NCBI GenBank assembly: GCA_020631035.1
Contig: JAHDIA010000002.1
Span: forward strand, 8,684 to 43,588
Direction of reading: 5' to 3'
DNA length: 34,905 bases
Source of the DNA: Chitinophagales bacterium
Lineage (GTDB): Bacteria; Bacteroidota; Bacteroidia; Chitinophagales; UBA2359
In this document: piece by piece, positions 25,701-34,562 of the stretch
Layout: each line of letters opens with the position of its first letter
Numbering within the stretch: position 1 is the first letter of the stretch
Position numbers and translations under genes: made by a program
Notes under the pieces: model-generated
The model's database searches: none
Told to the model about the DNA's origin: nothing
Seen by the model: the letters and a program-made list of their open reading frames with translations, nothing else

Positions 25701-26549
25701 GTACTCGATTATACTATCCAAAAATTGATCACTGGCATTCGCACCAGCTAGATAGCCCTGTTTGATTTTTTCGAGGTTTTCGAGTGTGGTTCCACCAAAA
25801 CGCTCGGTAAGGCTATCGGCTGCCCTTAGAACTTTGCTGTATTCGTCGCCAAAAGTCTCGCTTATGGCTCGAACATTTGTTGTTACTTCTGCCGCTGCCG
25901 TTCCTGTCAATCCTGTAATACGTTCGACGTCTCGGTTGATATTGTCGAAAACGTCTTGTATTTCTTTGTACTCTCGGAACTTGTTAAGCAACTCACCAGC
26001 TGCTACTATGAGCGCACCAATACCCGTGCCGATTAATGCACTTTTAAAGGCTCCTAAGCTGAGGTTACCCGTTCTAATGCCTTTAACAATATTGTTGAAT
26101 GCCAATACGCCTCGCTTACTGAGGCGATCAAACAAACCGCTGCTTTTATCGGCTTCTTTGTTGAGGTCTTTTAAGGGTTTGATTGTCCCTTTGATTCGAT
26201 TGGTAAATTTACCTTGTCGCCCGACAATATCGTCTAATTTTTTGCCGTATACTTGGAGCTGGGCGGTAATGCGTTTCCAGTCTTCGGTTCCTTCGGTGAA
26301 CTTCTGTTGTTGCTTCAGTAGACCATTGAAACGATTCCTAATTTGATTAAAGCTCGCATTGTTCGCAAATCCTTGCGTCGAGCGAATCATTTGGATAAAT
26401 TGCTCGTTGTAGGCTTTTGAATTCGGTACGAGCTTTTTTAAATTTTCAGTTGACGTTTTGATCTCAGCGTCAAATTTTTTGACGTTCGCTTCGGCTTTCT
26501 TGGTGTCTACGGTGACAATGACGTTTATGTTTTCGGTGGTTATTCCCAT
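22779..26549 (-). CDS. tail tape measure protein
   Basis: 1256 aa, long coiled-coil/Q-rich region, hydrophobic patches, C-terminal GEWERGEPYMILSRKTYFQNREVINSLLYNS segment typical of Bacteroidota phage tape-measure proteins. Confidence 0.8.
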   Translation of the reverse strand: MGITTENINVIVTVDTKKAEANVKKFDAEIKTSTENLKKLVPNSKAYNEQFIQMIRSTQGFANNASFNQIRNRFNGLLKQQQKFTEGTEDWKRITAQLQVYGKKLDDIVGRQGKFTNRIKGTIKPLKDLNKEADKSSGLFDRLSKRGVLAFNNIVKGIRTGNLSLGAFKSALIGTGIGALIVAAGELLNKFREYKEIQDVFDNINRDVERITGLTGTAAAEVTTNVRAISETFGDEYSKVLRAADSLTERFGGTTLENLEKIKQGYLAGANASDQFLDSIIEYAPQAQDASLSTEKFFNVLVKAEQATVPFDKAIDTVKEFGLRIREQTKPAQEALEKAFGTEFTKSLFDGINSGSITTEQALQRIITKTKESELPLNQYQTLVADLFAGPGEDIGSSFLLSLDNIGDSINNLVDNTSVYTQAQQQQFEAQQRLAEAQNQLSLRFQGAFGSADAFFTILKTEGIEVLIDIIDALTPVGTFLGRIIQFLRAGQTEGQKFSATVQIIGGTINALILPLRLLWNIFSGGLEILSNVGGGLKVVEVTFKETINSIIEDVNALLPAFAQIPTIDIPVEDLNKKLEFEKKKVDDFYNAIETTQRSSTEKLALTSGQLGKKTGENFTSNFKSTIQKVAEETKTLQQQLQAQIKDLEAQAETEQNIEVKQKLLFDAAELQRQLDEEKDKLENIKFDIELDYALNSNEAQTADEISKQISFLQSALSQTTDAQVQIDIQTKIRNLEAAQQAAQTQIKQSFNQSLEPLQILQPIGVSTVTEVDTEGETTEQLQNRLNLRLEALDAQSLQRKIELQRNYAQAYKEIQNNILLDDEQRRLQTKQLDEQFQQQLELEEVQRIEKEILFREQLGLIDEDYFNRKNQLLEAETDKFVEETEKRKAAQDALNQQQIQDIQSISGLFGDFSGILEDNAKQYKEGSKQAKSFANAARLLAVAQQTAAITAQLLAVANQAKQPFPANLIAIASTVASVLSAFAKIRSAFSGIAEDGTVFYHKESDTIFSKSPDTIYAKDGSAFVLTPEGGNMTLTPENMKAQKGAWFVANQGKPQFINKTDSYYSKGGWYHKESHKTIYRNGGINSVAGVARVGQRHIDGGIKMIDGKTGRYLGEWERGEPYMILSRKTYFQNREVINSLLYNSINKGGENIFKTNPELAHQHIKQNVPNVDGKFELGGVVGGPAPGVVNTPGPVSNNNDNAQATAQAMSLANIESAIARQNQLLEKLPTVLRAYVSLSDIQEAQEELAEASADF

Positions 26550-27118
26550 TACAAATTCATTTGAATATTAAGGCTTTCTTTTGCGAGTTTTTCCAAGTTG
26601 AGCAAGTCGGATTCAGTGAGTGCTTCGGCTACTTTTGTGCGTAACAAATTGCGACTTTCTCCACCAAATCGGTAATAGAAAGTTTTGGCAAAAAATAACC
26701 TTCGTTTTTTCTTTTTTACTGGGTAGCGAATGGAGTTGGCGAGTGCCCAGGTTAGTTCCTGTACGGCGGCATCGTAGCCTCTCAGCTCTAGTGTACGTTG
26801 GTAGCGTTCAGCTTTGCCGTACTTTGCAAAATAATAGTCTCGGACGTATTGCTCCAATACATCAATATTGGGGAATTTTGTATGTCGGGTTTCCTTCATT
26901 CCTTGTACCCTCATATAATCATTGAATCCTAGGAGCAAACCAGCGATCTCGAACGAACCGCCCTTGACGACTTCATATTCGAGCGAACGAAGTCCAGCTC
27001 CTGAGCGTACGAGCTTATTGTCTTGAATTGCTTTTCTTAACAATCCAATGGCGAACTCGCCCCATTCGTCAAGGACTGGGACGAGCTTCTCGGCAATGCG
27101 TTCTTTGAACTCGATCAT
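26549..27118 (-). CDS. putative tail completion/minor tail protein
   Basis: Translationally coupled to the tape measure (TAATG overlap) and upstream ORF (ATGA). Confidence 0.45.
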   Translation of the reverse strand: MIEFKERIAEKLVPVLDEWGEFAIGLLRKAIQDNKLVRSGAGLRSLEYEVVKGGSFEIAGLLLGFNDYMRVQGMKETRHTKFPNIDVLEQYVRDYYFAKYGKAERYQRTLELRGYDAAVQELTWALANSIRYPVKKKKRRLFFAKTFYYRFGGESRNLLRTKVAEALTESDLLNLEKLAKESLNIQMNL

Positions 27119-29022
27119 ATTGTCCTCAGTTTTGCGTTTCCTTCAATAAAATTGCATTCGTCGGCATTGAGTCCAAGGGATTTCAAAATGACGCATTGTT
27201 GTACATCGTCTATACGAATGAAAAACGGTGTACAATGGTCGTATTTTGCTAGGAACTTTAAGGAGGGTCTAAGCTTGACATTTATGTCTTTGCCGTTTAT
27301 GTCTTTGTTTGTCCACTTTTCCCAAAAATATTCGTATGTACCGACTTGTTCGTCCGTGGATGCCCAATTGAGCGAGAAGTCACAAAGGACCTCACCGTCA
27401 AAATTTAAATTGTCGGTACTACCGAGCGGGTATGGGGTGTTGATGGAATCATTTTGCAATCCATTCCAAAAATAGATTTGTGTACCGAAATCGTTTTCGC
27501 CGATTCCGAACAATGGCGTTGTTGCTACATCTAATACACAAGGCGTTTTCCAGCGACGGAAATTGTTTGTATCAAAACCCGAAAATTGCGAGAGTGTAGA
27601 GAAACCCGTCAATATGGTGTTTTCTCCACCTTCGACAATGTAATCGCTTTCCTGTTCTTTTTGGTCGCCTTTGGGCTTGGTATGCTTGAAGGTATAACCT
27701 CGTTTTTGATCGTAGCAAATTTCACCAGGAGAACATACAAGTTCGCTCCAGTCTTCGATTGCCGATTTGGTGGCAATGTCGTTGTACAAATTAAATTCAA
27801 TACATTTTGAAAACTTGTCGAACTTAAAAACGACACCAAACTTTTTTTGAATAAAATCGAAAAACTGTTGTATGGTGATGTCGGGCAAATGGTCGGCAAT
27901 GTCAAAATTTAAATTGTAGAAATTGGCGTCGAATGTGTCTGGTGTGCCGCCTAGATTTCCGTAAATTTCGACTTTTCCTTCTCGGTCTAACAATACATTG
28001 TTATAAAACAACAATTTGTCCACTTCGGGCAATTCCCAAAACTCGCCTTTTAGCTCGAAACCTGTTGCCGCCTCGATACATTCCTTTACATAAGTAAATT
28101 TAACTTGAGGACTTACGGGATAAGCAAAGGCGGTGCTTTCGTCCGAATTAACCAGGTAAGTTCCATCATAAAAATAATTCACATAACCGCTATAAGTTTC
28201 GGAGCCGTCCTCGCTATTGTATGCGCTTTGGTTTTGGATGACTGGAAACACATAAGGCTCATTTGCTTCGTTCGCTAAATTTGCGTTTAAAAAGTCTTGC
28301 ATACAATCGCCAAAATCCAACAATAAATTTAGGCGATCGTCAATGAACCAAAGGTCGCTATTCGGGTCGAGTGAGTCGATAATGATTGGCGTGTTGATGC
28401 TGTCTTCTACCAGGACGCAACCACCAAAAAAAACAGCCGAGGCGGTTTGTCCTGGATCGGCATTGATTTGACTTACCAGCTCTTGCATGTAATCGTCCTG
28501 GTCAAAAGCTGAGACAAAAACAAAGGTGTAGGTTTGACCATTGATGGTAATCGGATTTGGAAAAACATTCGGGTCTGGTGTACCAAAAACAGGACTAAGT
28601 TTTATTTTTACTTGGTCAGTCACCTCGCAAGGTATTTGCACCATTTGCGTACACAAATCCCGTATACTTTTATTTTCGACCAAATCTTTAAAAACGCCCT
28701 GGTTGTCCTGGAAAGTTAAGCGGTATTTTTTATAGCTCGCTTTCAATACTTTTATTTGACCACAACACAAGGTCACATCGCCGAGCTTTACTCTCGCTAT
28801 ACAATTGAATTGATTTGATTTGTTGTTCGATTGCTCAGGATGCCCCAATATTGCGGCATTCCCTCTGACGGGAGCATCAAAGGGAATGGTAAAAAAACCT
28901 GGTATAGATTGCCGACGAAAAACGGGATTGTTGAGCGAGGACGCAAAACGGGGGTTCCGCTCCAAAAAAAGGTCAATCCATTTGCCGTCCTTGTATACTT
29001 GATATGTAAAAAAGTTCGTCAT
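27115..29022 (-). CDS. putative phage structural (tail) protein
   Basis: 635 aa, ATGA coupling within tail operon. Confidence 0.5.
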   Translation of the reverse strand: MTNFFTYQVYKDGKWIDLFLERNPRFASSLNNPVFRRQSIPGFFTIPFDAPVRGNAAILGHPEQSNNKSNQFNCIARVKLGDVTLCCGQIKVLKASYKKYRLTFQDNQGVFKDLVENKSIRDLCTQMVQIPCEVTDQVKIKLSPVFGTPDPNVFPNPITINGQTYTFVFVSAFDQDDYMQELVSQINADPGQTASAVFFGGCVLVEDSINTPIIIDSLDPNSDLWFIDDRLNLLLDFGDCMQDFLNANLANEANEPYVFPVIQNQSAYNSEDGSETYSGYVNYFYDGTYLVNSDESTAFAYPVSPQVKFTYVKECIEAATGFELKGEFWELPEVDKLLFYNNVLLDREGKVEIYGNLGGTPDTFDANFYNLNFDIADHLPDITIQQFFDFIQKKFGVVFKFDKFSKCIEFNLYNDIATKSAIEDWSELVCSPGEICYDQKRGYTFKHTKPKGDQKEQESDYIVEGGENTILTGFSTLSQFSGFDTNNFRRWKTPCVLDVATTPLFGIGENDFGTQIYFWNGLQNDSINTPYPLGSTDNLNFDGEVLCDFSLNWASTDEQVGTYEYFWEKWTNKDINGKDINVKLRPSLKFLAKYDHCTPFFIRIDDVQQCVILKSLGLNADECNFIEGNAKLRTI

Positions 29023-31454
29023 TCGCTGCCGTCTGGTGGTGTTTGTTGGTCAACAATATTGCCGTCACTGTCGTAAATTGTGTAATCATTTAGGGCTGTA
29101 ATGTCAAGGGTGTAAGCTTGACCACCGCAAGGCGTAAATATGTAGAAATACAAAGGACAAGGCTCACAGGTGAACGGCAAAGGCTGCTGAACGTCGCCCG
29201 TGGTGTTTTTCCCTTCGGTCTTGTCGTAAATTTGAAGCTTGTCGAGGTTCAACACAGTACCGACGGCGGTTCGTCCTGTGTTGTTGAGGTTGTTGGTTAA
29301 TTCAATGTCAATTTGATTGCCTGTAACCTCGAAACAATACTCAAAATAGATCCATTGGCCGAGCTGTGCGGCTGTTGGATTTCCAGGTATTGGATTGATT
29401 GACTGCATTGTATTGTTATTGGTCGTAAAACCAAATTCGGGCAAATTCGGCGCAACCAAACAATTAACAATGTTTACAAAACAGAAGTAACCACAAAAGA
29501 AATATTCCCCTTCAGGCAATTGTTTTCGACTGTTCCCATTGCCATATCTAAATCTAACAATTAGATTGCTACCAAGGCAATTACCAGCAATTTGATTCAA
29601 TTGTAAGGACGAGTTACCCTCGTATTTTTTTGTAGTGCTGAGAATCTTCTCAAAACCAGCACCGACGGGCATTTGTTGACCGACTCCGAGGTCCGTCTCA
29701 AACAAACCATCGTCGCCGTAGCAAAATAAATTCTCGCCTGGCTCGCCTTGTGTCCAGGAAACGGAAATAATTTGGGAGCTTTGCGAACACTCAATACAAA
29801 CCTTTTTCCCGTAGAGCTGCGAATTTTGGTTGGTGTCCTTAAAAACAACTTGGTCGTTGGGGAATGCCGCTTGTATTGCATCAATTAAATTTGTAAAGCT
29901 CGTAAATGCGAATGTCGCTTTTTCGACGGTCCCATTTTCCAACTCGAATTCGATGCAAACTTGTTCTAGGAAGTTTTGGTCGATAAAGCTGTCGTCGAGT
30001 TCGATGTCGTAAGTTTTTGGAATGCCGCAAACCATATCGCCCGACTGTAAAACATTGTTGTCGTTTGAGTAGGATATGTCACCATTCAATCCTGTTGGAT
30101 TTGCCTTTACACAAATTTGACCGTTTTCGTCTTCAGACAATTCAAATTCGAGTCCAACCTCTACACCCAAACACGGGTCCGTATTGGGCGCACTTCCGAG
30201 GCACAAAGGCGGTGTACATACGACTTTGTTTTCGAGTTCTTCGTATTCAAATTGGCGGTCTGTTGTTGGCTCCCAAAAGTCCTGGAGTGTGAAGGAGCCT
30301 CCGCCGATTAAGATTTCGCAATAAAATCCTTTTTTGGGATTGCCACAATCACACTCACAATTACAAGTTTGTTCGCTTTCTTCGACTTCTAGTTCTGTAC
30401 TACAATAATTCACCTCTTTAAGTGCCCCACCTTTGAGGAACTCTTTTAACCACCACATTTGACAATTTTCGAGTGTTTGCGGTCCGAGCTTAACTTGTAC
30501 TTTTCGGCGGCTTTTTGTATCGCCAATTTTTAATTTATCTAAACCACGATAGACCGTTTTATCAAAGTCGTGGACTTCTTTCCAATTGCCCCTGGTATGA
30601 AAACTTTCAAGGCCTCCGAGCGAGTTCGTAAACAGAAAGTATTTGTACCAACTTTGATGACAAATAATGTTGTAGTTACGTCTAAACAATTCGTTGCCGT
30701 CTTGGTCTTTGACAATCGAAATGTAACAGCCAATTTGTAGGGACGGGCTAAAACCTTCGGGCGTTCGTTTGCACCATCCAACAGGAATGGAGTACAAACA
30801 ATTCTCGCCAACTGGATATAGATCACTTGTAAATGTAGCCGCTCCACCACCAGCGTACTCGATACGAGTACAGACCTCAATTTCGGTGACTGAGGCATCG
30901 CAATTGAACCAGGTGAGGTACTCTTGTTGGTGTCTCGTAATTGTCTTTTTGCAGGGGAACCACGTAAGCGGTTTGTTTTGTTCGCTATACTCGTTTGAAT
31001 AGATTTGAGGCGTAATGTGTTTCTCGTCTACCCCTCCGAGTATGGCGATACGTTCTTCGGACTCAATCGGCTCGCCTGGTTCAATTACAAAATCGTCGTT
31101 TGGGGTCCACGTTTCCCAAAGGCAAATTTTAAATCGAATTACAGAACTTTGATGTTCCATTATTGTATCAGTGCCCCAGGTTGGGCAATCGTGTTCGAGG
31201 TACTCTTGTAGCAATTTTGAAACGTTCCAAACATCGCAACCCGTAAGATCGGGTTTGATTTGAAGTTGTACGACCTCTTCAAAATCTTCGTTGCCTTTTC
31301 GGGCGATTTTGAGCGAGGCACACAATTTGTAATCACTCGGCAAATTGGGACGGATTGCAGTATCCGAACACAAACGTACATTGATGTCGTTTTTGGCAAA
31401 AATGAACTTTGTGTCGTTCTGCAAAAGGAATCGTATCTCTAGGAAATTATTCAT
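29019..31454 (-). CDS. putative phage structural protein, Cys-rich
   Basis: 811 aa in tail operon; contains CNCECDCGNPKKGFYC. Confidence 0.5.
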   Translation of the reverse strand: MNNFLEIRFLLQNDTKFIFAKNDINVRLCSDTAIRPNLPSDYKLCASLKIARKGNEDFEEVVQLQIKPDLTGCDVWNVSKLLQEYLEHDCPTWGTDTIMEHQSSVIRFKICLWETWTPNDDFVIEPGEPIESEERIAILGGVDEKHITPQIYSNEYSEQNKPLTWFPCKKTITRHQQEYLTWFNCDASVTEIEVCTRIEYAGGGAATFTSDLYPVGENCLYSIPVGWCKRTPEGFSPSLQIGCYISIVKDQDGNELFRRNYNIICHQSWYKYFLFTNSLGGLESFHTRGNWKEVHDFDKTVYRGLDKLKIGDTKSRRKVQVKLGPQTLENCQMWWLKEFLKGGALKEVNYCSTELEVEESEQTCNCECDCGNPKKGFYCEILIGGGSFTLQDFWEPTTDRQFEYEELENKVVCTPPLCLGSAPNTDPCLGVEVGLEFELSEDENGQICVKANPTGLNGDISYSNDNNVLQSGDMVCGIPKTYDIELDDSFIDQNFLEQVCIEFELENGTVEKATFAFTSFTNLIDAIQAAFPNDQVVFKDTNQNSQLYGKKVCIECSQSSQIISVSWTQGEPGENLFCYGDDGLFETDLGVGQQMPVGAGFEKILSTTKKYEGNSSLQLNQIAGNCLGSNLIVRFRYGNGNSRKQLPEGEYFFCGYFCFVNIVNCLVAPNLPEFGFTTNNNTMQSINPIPGNPTAAQLGQWIYFEYCFEVTGNQIDIELTNNLNNTGRTAVGTVLNLDKLQIYDKTEGKNTTGDVQQPLPFTCEPCPLYFYIFTPCGGQAYTLDITALNDYTIYDSDGNIVDQQTPPDGSE

Positions 31455-31455
31455 A

Positions 31456-32310
31456 TTACTGGCCTCCTGGATTTAGTGATACATCGCCCTCAGTACAGTC
31501 GATTGGGTGCCACCAGTCCGAACAGCCCTCAGAAATGCACGGCTGAAGAACGTAACGAGCATACTTACAACATTGGGAACCGTCGGGAGCTGTCGAGCAA
31601 GCTTTGAGAATTACCTCGATAGGAGCTTGACAGCCTTCGCCACTGTCGAAAAAGTCTTTTGAGTTTAGGATGATTTTTTCTTCAGTATAGGTTTTTGGTT
31701 TTTGGCCTGGCCTTTTGATTGTCCATTCAATCGAATCGAAATTGAGGCTTTTGTTTTCTAAACAAACGTTGAGGTCTTTGTCTGTTTTGAAGCAAAATTC
31801 GGGGCACAAACGAGGACAAGGATCGGGCGCAATATTGCAAGCTGAGGCACACAATTTGCGAGTTGAGCGAAAAGAAAAAGGGACACGCCAACCAAAACCG
31901 CAATAGAGGTCGCAAACCATTTGCATTGTACCAAATTCGATGGGAACCGAACAAAAGTCCTCATGTTGACCTTTGCCCAAATCTATTCCCTTGGTGAGCA
32001 ATCCGATAATGTTGTCGGCGATTACCTCTGTAAAAGTATAGGCGTCGTCTTCGGCTTCGTAGCCTTGTGTTTTGAGGTCTGCATATTGTAGGACGACGAA
32101 GGCTCCATCCCATTTCCAAAAGCCGTCCTCTGTTGGCGTTTTGGTGGGCTTTTCTAGCAACAATACAGGATAGTCTAATTTTGACCGACTCGCTTCGAGA
32201 AACCTATCGGGCGAATCCATCATAAAATGTTTGATGCAATATGTACGGGCGGCAATGAGGCAAAACATTGCTCTTAATTTGCCAACGCTATTGATGTTTT
32301 TGAACTTCAT
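31456..32310 (-). CDS. putative phage structural/hypothetical protein
   Basis: 284 aa in tail operon, Cys-rich C-terminal half. Confidence 0.45.
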   Translation of the reverse strand: MKFKNINSVGKLRAMFCLIAARTYCIKHFMMDSPDRFLEASRSKLDYPVLLLEKPTKTPTEDGFWKWDGAFVVLQYADLKTQGYEAEDDAYTFTEVIADNIIGLLTKGIDLGKGQHEDFCSVPIEFGTMQMVCDLYCGFGWRVPFSFRSTRKLCASACNIAPDPCPRLCPEFCFKTDKDLNVCLENKSLNFDSIEWTIKRPGQKPKTYTEEKIILNSKDFFDSGEGCQAPIEVILKACSTAPDGSQCCKYARYVLQPCISEGCSDWWHPIDCTEGDVSLNPGGQ

Positions 32311-33206
32311 TTGTGTTGATTCCTTTGTTTTTCGATTTCCTCTTTGATGCGTTTGTTTTCCTCTTTTTCCTCGTCCAACCAGACCAAGGCGGTATGCAAA
32401 TACTCATAATACCACGCCCAGTAATCGCCTTTATATTGGCGACCCAAACGGGTAATAACTGATTTCCATCGCCGCTTGGGTCCCTTCTTTCGAGGGTCGT
32501 CAAAATTGGGGCCCTCAGCCTCTAATTGTTCGAGGCTTTTCTCGCTTGGATCGTCGAATATTTCGTACTTCTTTTGTAGGTACTCAAAGCAACCTCTAAC
32601 GTATTGGAAGTTCGCAAATAAGAGCGCACTGTCTACACCTTCGAGAGCTTGCATTCTTTGCCCTATGAGCTGAGGGACGAGCTTCTCTCGCTTGTCGATT
32701 TTTCTTTCTTGTTCGGGATCGCTGAGGGGACGAGCTGGGCGGGCAACAATGGCGAGCATTCTTAGCAAATATTGGGGCTTGTCTGTATGTACATATTTGA
32801 ACAGAGCGTCGTCGAGTTCGGCAAATTCGCCCAGTGTACCATTGCCCAACAATGAGGCGGGCATATAGTAGAATGTACCATCGTGCTTGAATTCTTTGAA
32901 TGGTGTATGTCCGAATGGTGTGCTATACATCCATTCTATTTGTGGTAAGAGGAACAGGGCTGAGGCATCGTCGAGCTGGATGTTTGCGCTTTTGTATTCG
33001 ATGCCCTTGATCCCGTTTTTGATAAGGGCTTCAAGGATTTGTTTTTGGGCCTTAAATTCGCCCTTTCCCGCCGCTTGTAGCTTTGGCGCAATGTCGTACA
33101 TACTTTTGTATCCTACACCTCGCCACGATTGTGGCAATTGTATTGGTTGTTTGAGGACTTTCTTTTTTTTGCCCTCGGTGTACTCTATTGCTAGGGTTAT
33201 AGCCAT
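32307..33206 (-). CDS. hypothetical protein, first gene of the tail operon
   Basis: 299-aa ORF behind candidate late promoter; ATGA coupling to next ORF. Confidence 0.5.
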   Translation of the reverse strand: MAITLAIEYTEGKKKKVLKQPIQLPQSWRGVGYKSMYDIAPKLQAAGKGEFKAQKQILEALIKNGIKGIEYKSANIQLDDASALFLLPQIEWMYSTPFGHTPFKEFKHDGTFYYMPASLLGNGTLGEFAELDDALFKYVHTDKPQYLLRMLAIVARPARPLSDPEQERKIDKREKLVPQLIGQRMQALEGVDSALLFANFQYVRGCFEYLQKKYEIFDDPSEKSLEQLEAEGPNFDDPRKKGPKRRWKSVITRLGRQYKGDYWAWYYEYLHTALVWLDEEKEENKRIKEEIEKQRNQHK

Positions 33207-33234
33207 TGGCGCAAATTAGACCAATAGGCATTCA

Positions 33235-33248
33235 GAAAAAACGACAAA
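33235..33248 (-). promoter_or_regulatory. candidate phage late-promoter box
   Basis: TTTGTCGTTTTTTC, 26 nt upstream of TAATTTGC. Confidence 0.5.
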
Positions 33249-33250
33249 AA

Positions 33251-33277
33251 AAGCCCGCCTAATTTTTAGGCGGGCTT
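33251..33277. terminator. bidirectional terminator
   Basis: AAGCCCGCCTAA-ttt-TTAGGCGGGCTT flanked by A/T runs. Confidence 0.85.
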
Positions 33278-33510
33278 TTCTGTATTTCAATTACTTGTTC
33301 CTCGAAATCAAAAGTTATATGGATGTCGTCATATTTTTTATTTTGTTGAATTGAGCTGGAGGAAACCTCCCAGCCCAACATTTCAAAATATTGTGAACTT
33401 GCATTTAAGATGTCGCAATTAGAATGAAAACTTTTTAGTTTTGCCTTTAGATTATTAACACCAGTATAATCTTCTCTTTTCCCATCTTCTCTTATCAATG
33501 TGAATCGCAT
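33259..33510 (-). CDS. hypothetical protein
   Basis: 83-aa ORF ending inside a terminator. Confidence 0.45.
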   Translation of the reverse strand: MRFTLIREDGKREDYTGVNNLKAKLKSFHSNCDILNASSQYFEMLGWEVSSSSIQQNKKYDDIHITFDFEEQVIEIQKSPPKN

Positions 33511-33604
33511 AGTTTCTATTTTTTAGAACACATTACATTTTCTGAAATCCTTCCCAATATGGGACGAATGCAATGTATTGGTTTTGATAAAGTTACGCAA
33601 AAAT

Positions 33605-33665
33605 GTCGCTCGTGGAATGAAATTGGCATAATATAAATCGTCGTCAAGTTCATTCCACGGGCGAC
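33605..33665. repeat. 17-bp inverted repeat carrying the B2 motif downstream of HNH B
   Basis: GTCGCTCGTGGAATGAA (33605-33621) / TTCATTCCACGGGCGAC (33649-33665), one G:U-type mismatch. Confidence 0.9.
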
Positions 33666-33686
33666 TTGTGGGCTGGTTCTTCGGGA

Positions 33687-34349
33687 TCAGTCCACTTTTA
33701 TGATACGGCGTAGGTTGTGGAGTATTTTGTCCTTACGCTCCAAGGTGGATGCTTTTATAAGCTTGTAGAATTGTAACAAACTAAGATCGCCTTTTAGGGC
33801 GTTGCATTCTCTACAACACCAATACTTATTCAGTGGAGCTATAATATTTATAAAGGCGTCGTTTAATTGCTTCAATCTACAACGAGGGACGAGGTGATCT
33901 TTGGTTCTGTTTTGCTCCGTTGTACGTATCTCACAATACACACATTTTTTACGAGTCATTTTACTACTTTTTTGTAAGTAGGTCAATGTCCAAAGATTTA
34001 GTAAACTGATTTCTTCCGAGATGGCGGGGTCAACTCTATAGTTGTTAATGTTGCCGTGTCCCGTTGCTGGGGCCGTGGAATGGGCTTGAGTTCTCATAAC
34101 TGTTGCTTTTGTAGGGTTAAGTAAACTTAAAGGCCCAGTCGCCAAACTTTGCCATTCCACGGGCTTTATAAGTTTAAACGAACTGGGCACAGTTGTTCCG
34201 TTATCGAAATATTTGTTCGATGCCCGTGGAATGTACGACCAAATATATTGCATATATGGACCATATGCCAATATGATTTGTAAACGCACCCAAAACGAGC
34301 ATAAACGGTTGATTTGGCTTTGTAAGCCGCTTTTTTGAAAATCTTTCAT
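33687..34349 (-). CDS. HNH endonuclease-like protein B with ~100-residue N-terminal extension of uncertain coding status
   Basis: NYRVDPAISEEIS...KKCVYCEIRTTEQNRTKDHLVPRCR...CCRECNALKGDLS, clear paralogue of HNH A; homology starts near 34052, so true start may be internal (e.g. MRTQAH). Confidence 0.8.
   Translation of the reverse strand: MKDFQKSGLQSQINRLCSFWVRLQIILAYGPYMQYIWSYIPRASNKYFDNGTTVPSSFKLIKPVEWQSLATGPLSLLNPTKATVMRTQAHSTAPATGHGNINNYRVDPAISEEISLLNLWTLTYLQKSSKMTRKKCVYCEIRTTEQNRTKDHLVPRCRLKQLNDAFINIIAPLNKYWCCRECNALKGDLSLLQFYKLIKASTLERKDKILHNLRRIIKVD
34073..34247 (-). ncRNA. candidate ncRNA unit B2 (X-X'-X arrangement) within the 5' part of ORF B
   Basis: Minus-strand TATATTTG (34240-34247), 6 nt, X1 CATTCCACGGGC (34222-34233), X' GCCCGTGGAATG (34153-34164), X3 CATTCCACGG (34073-34082). 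Confidence 0.45.
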
Positions 34350-34376
34350 TCTCGGTGATTGATTTTAGTGAGTAAA

Positions 34377-34550
34377 TAAAAAACGGGGCAAAGTCCCCTA
34401 CAATCACCGAGAAATGTTGTAGTCCACCAATGGCAATGCCAAAAGGTAGATAAAGGAGAAATTGCCCCAAATCTTAGTTTTGAGTATCAGTATACACAAT
34501 GGAATATAGCCGTTCCATTAGCGGTTTACAATCGTTTCTCGGTGATTGTT
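34377..34550 (-). ncRNA. candidate ncRNA B (X/X'/X3 class), upstream of HNH B
   Basis: X1 ACAATCACCGAGAAA (34535-34549), X' TTTCTCGGTGATTGT (34400-34414), terminator GGGGACTTTGCCCC+T-run (34378-34398), X3 CAATCACCGAGAA (34349-34361) overlapping ATG at 34349. Confidence 0.75.
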
Positions 34551-34554
34551 AATA

Positions 34555-34562
34555 CAAATATA
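34555..34562 (-). promoter_or_regulatory. promoter of ncRNA B (-7 TATATTTG; -33 TTTG 34582-34585, 19-nt spacing)
   Basis: Same consensus and spacing as promoter A. Confidence 0.65.

Noticed and set aside
22878-26346. Numerous plus-strand ORFs antisense to the tape-measure gene (and similar antisense ORFs over other late genes and the primase)
   Set aside because: Shadow ORFs of long coding sequences; no independent start/terminator context
34201-34470. Minus-strand ORF 34201..34470 (89 aa)
   Set aside because: Overlaps ncRNA B and the B2 unit out of frame with HNH B; no protein signature
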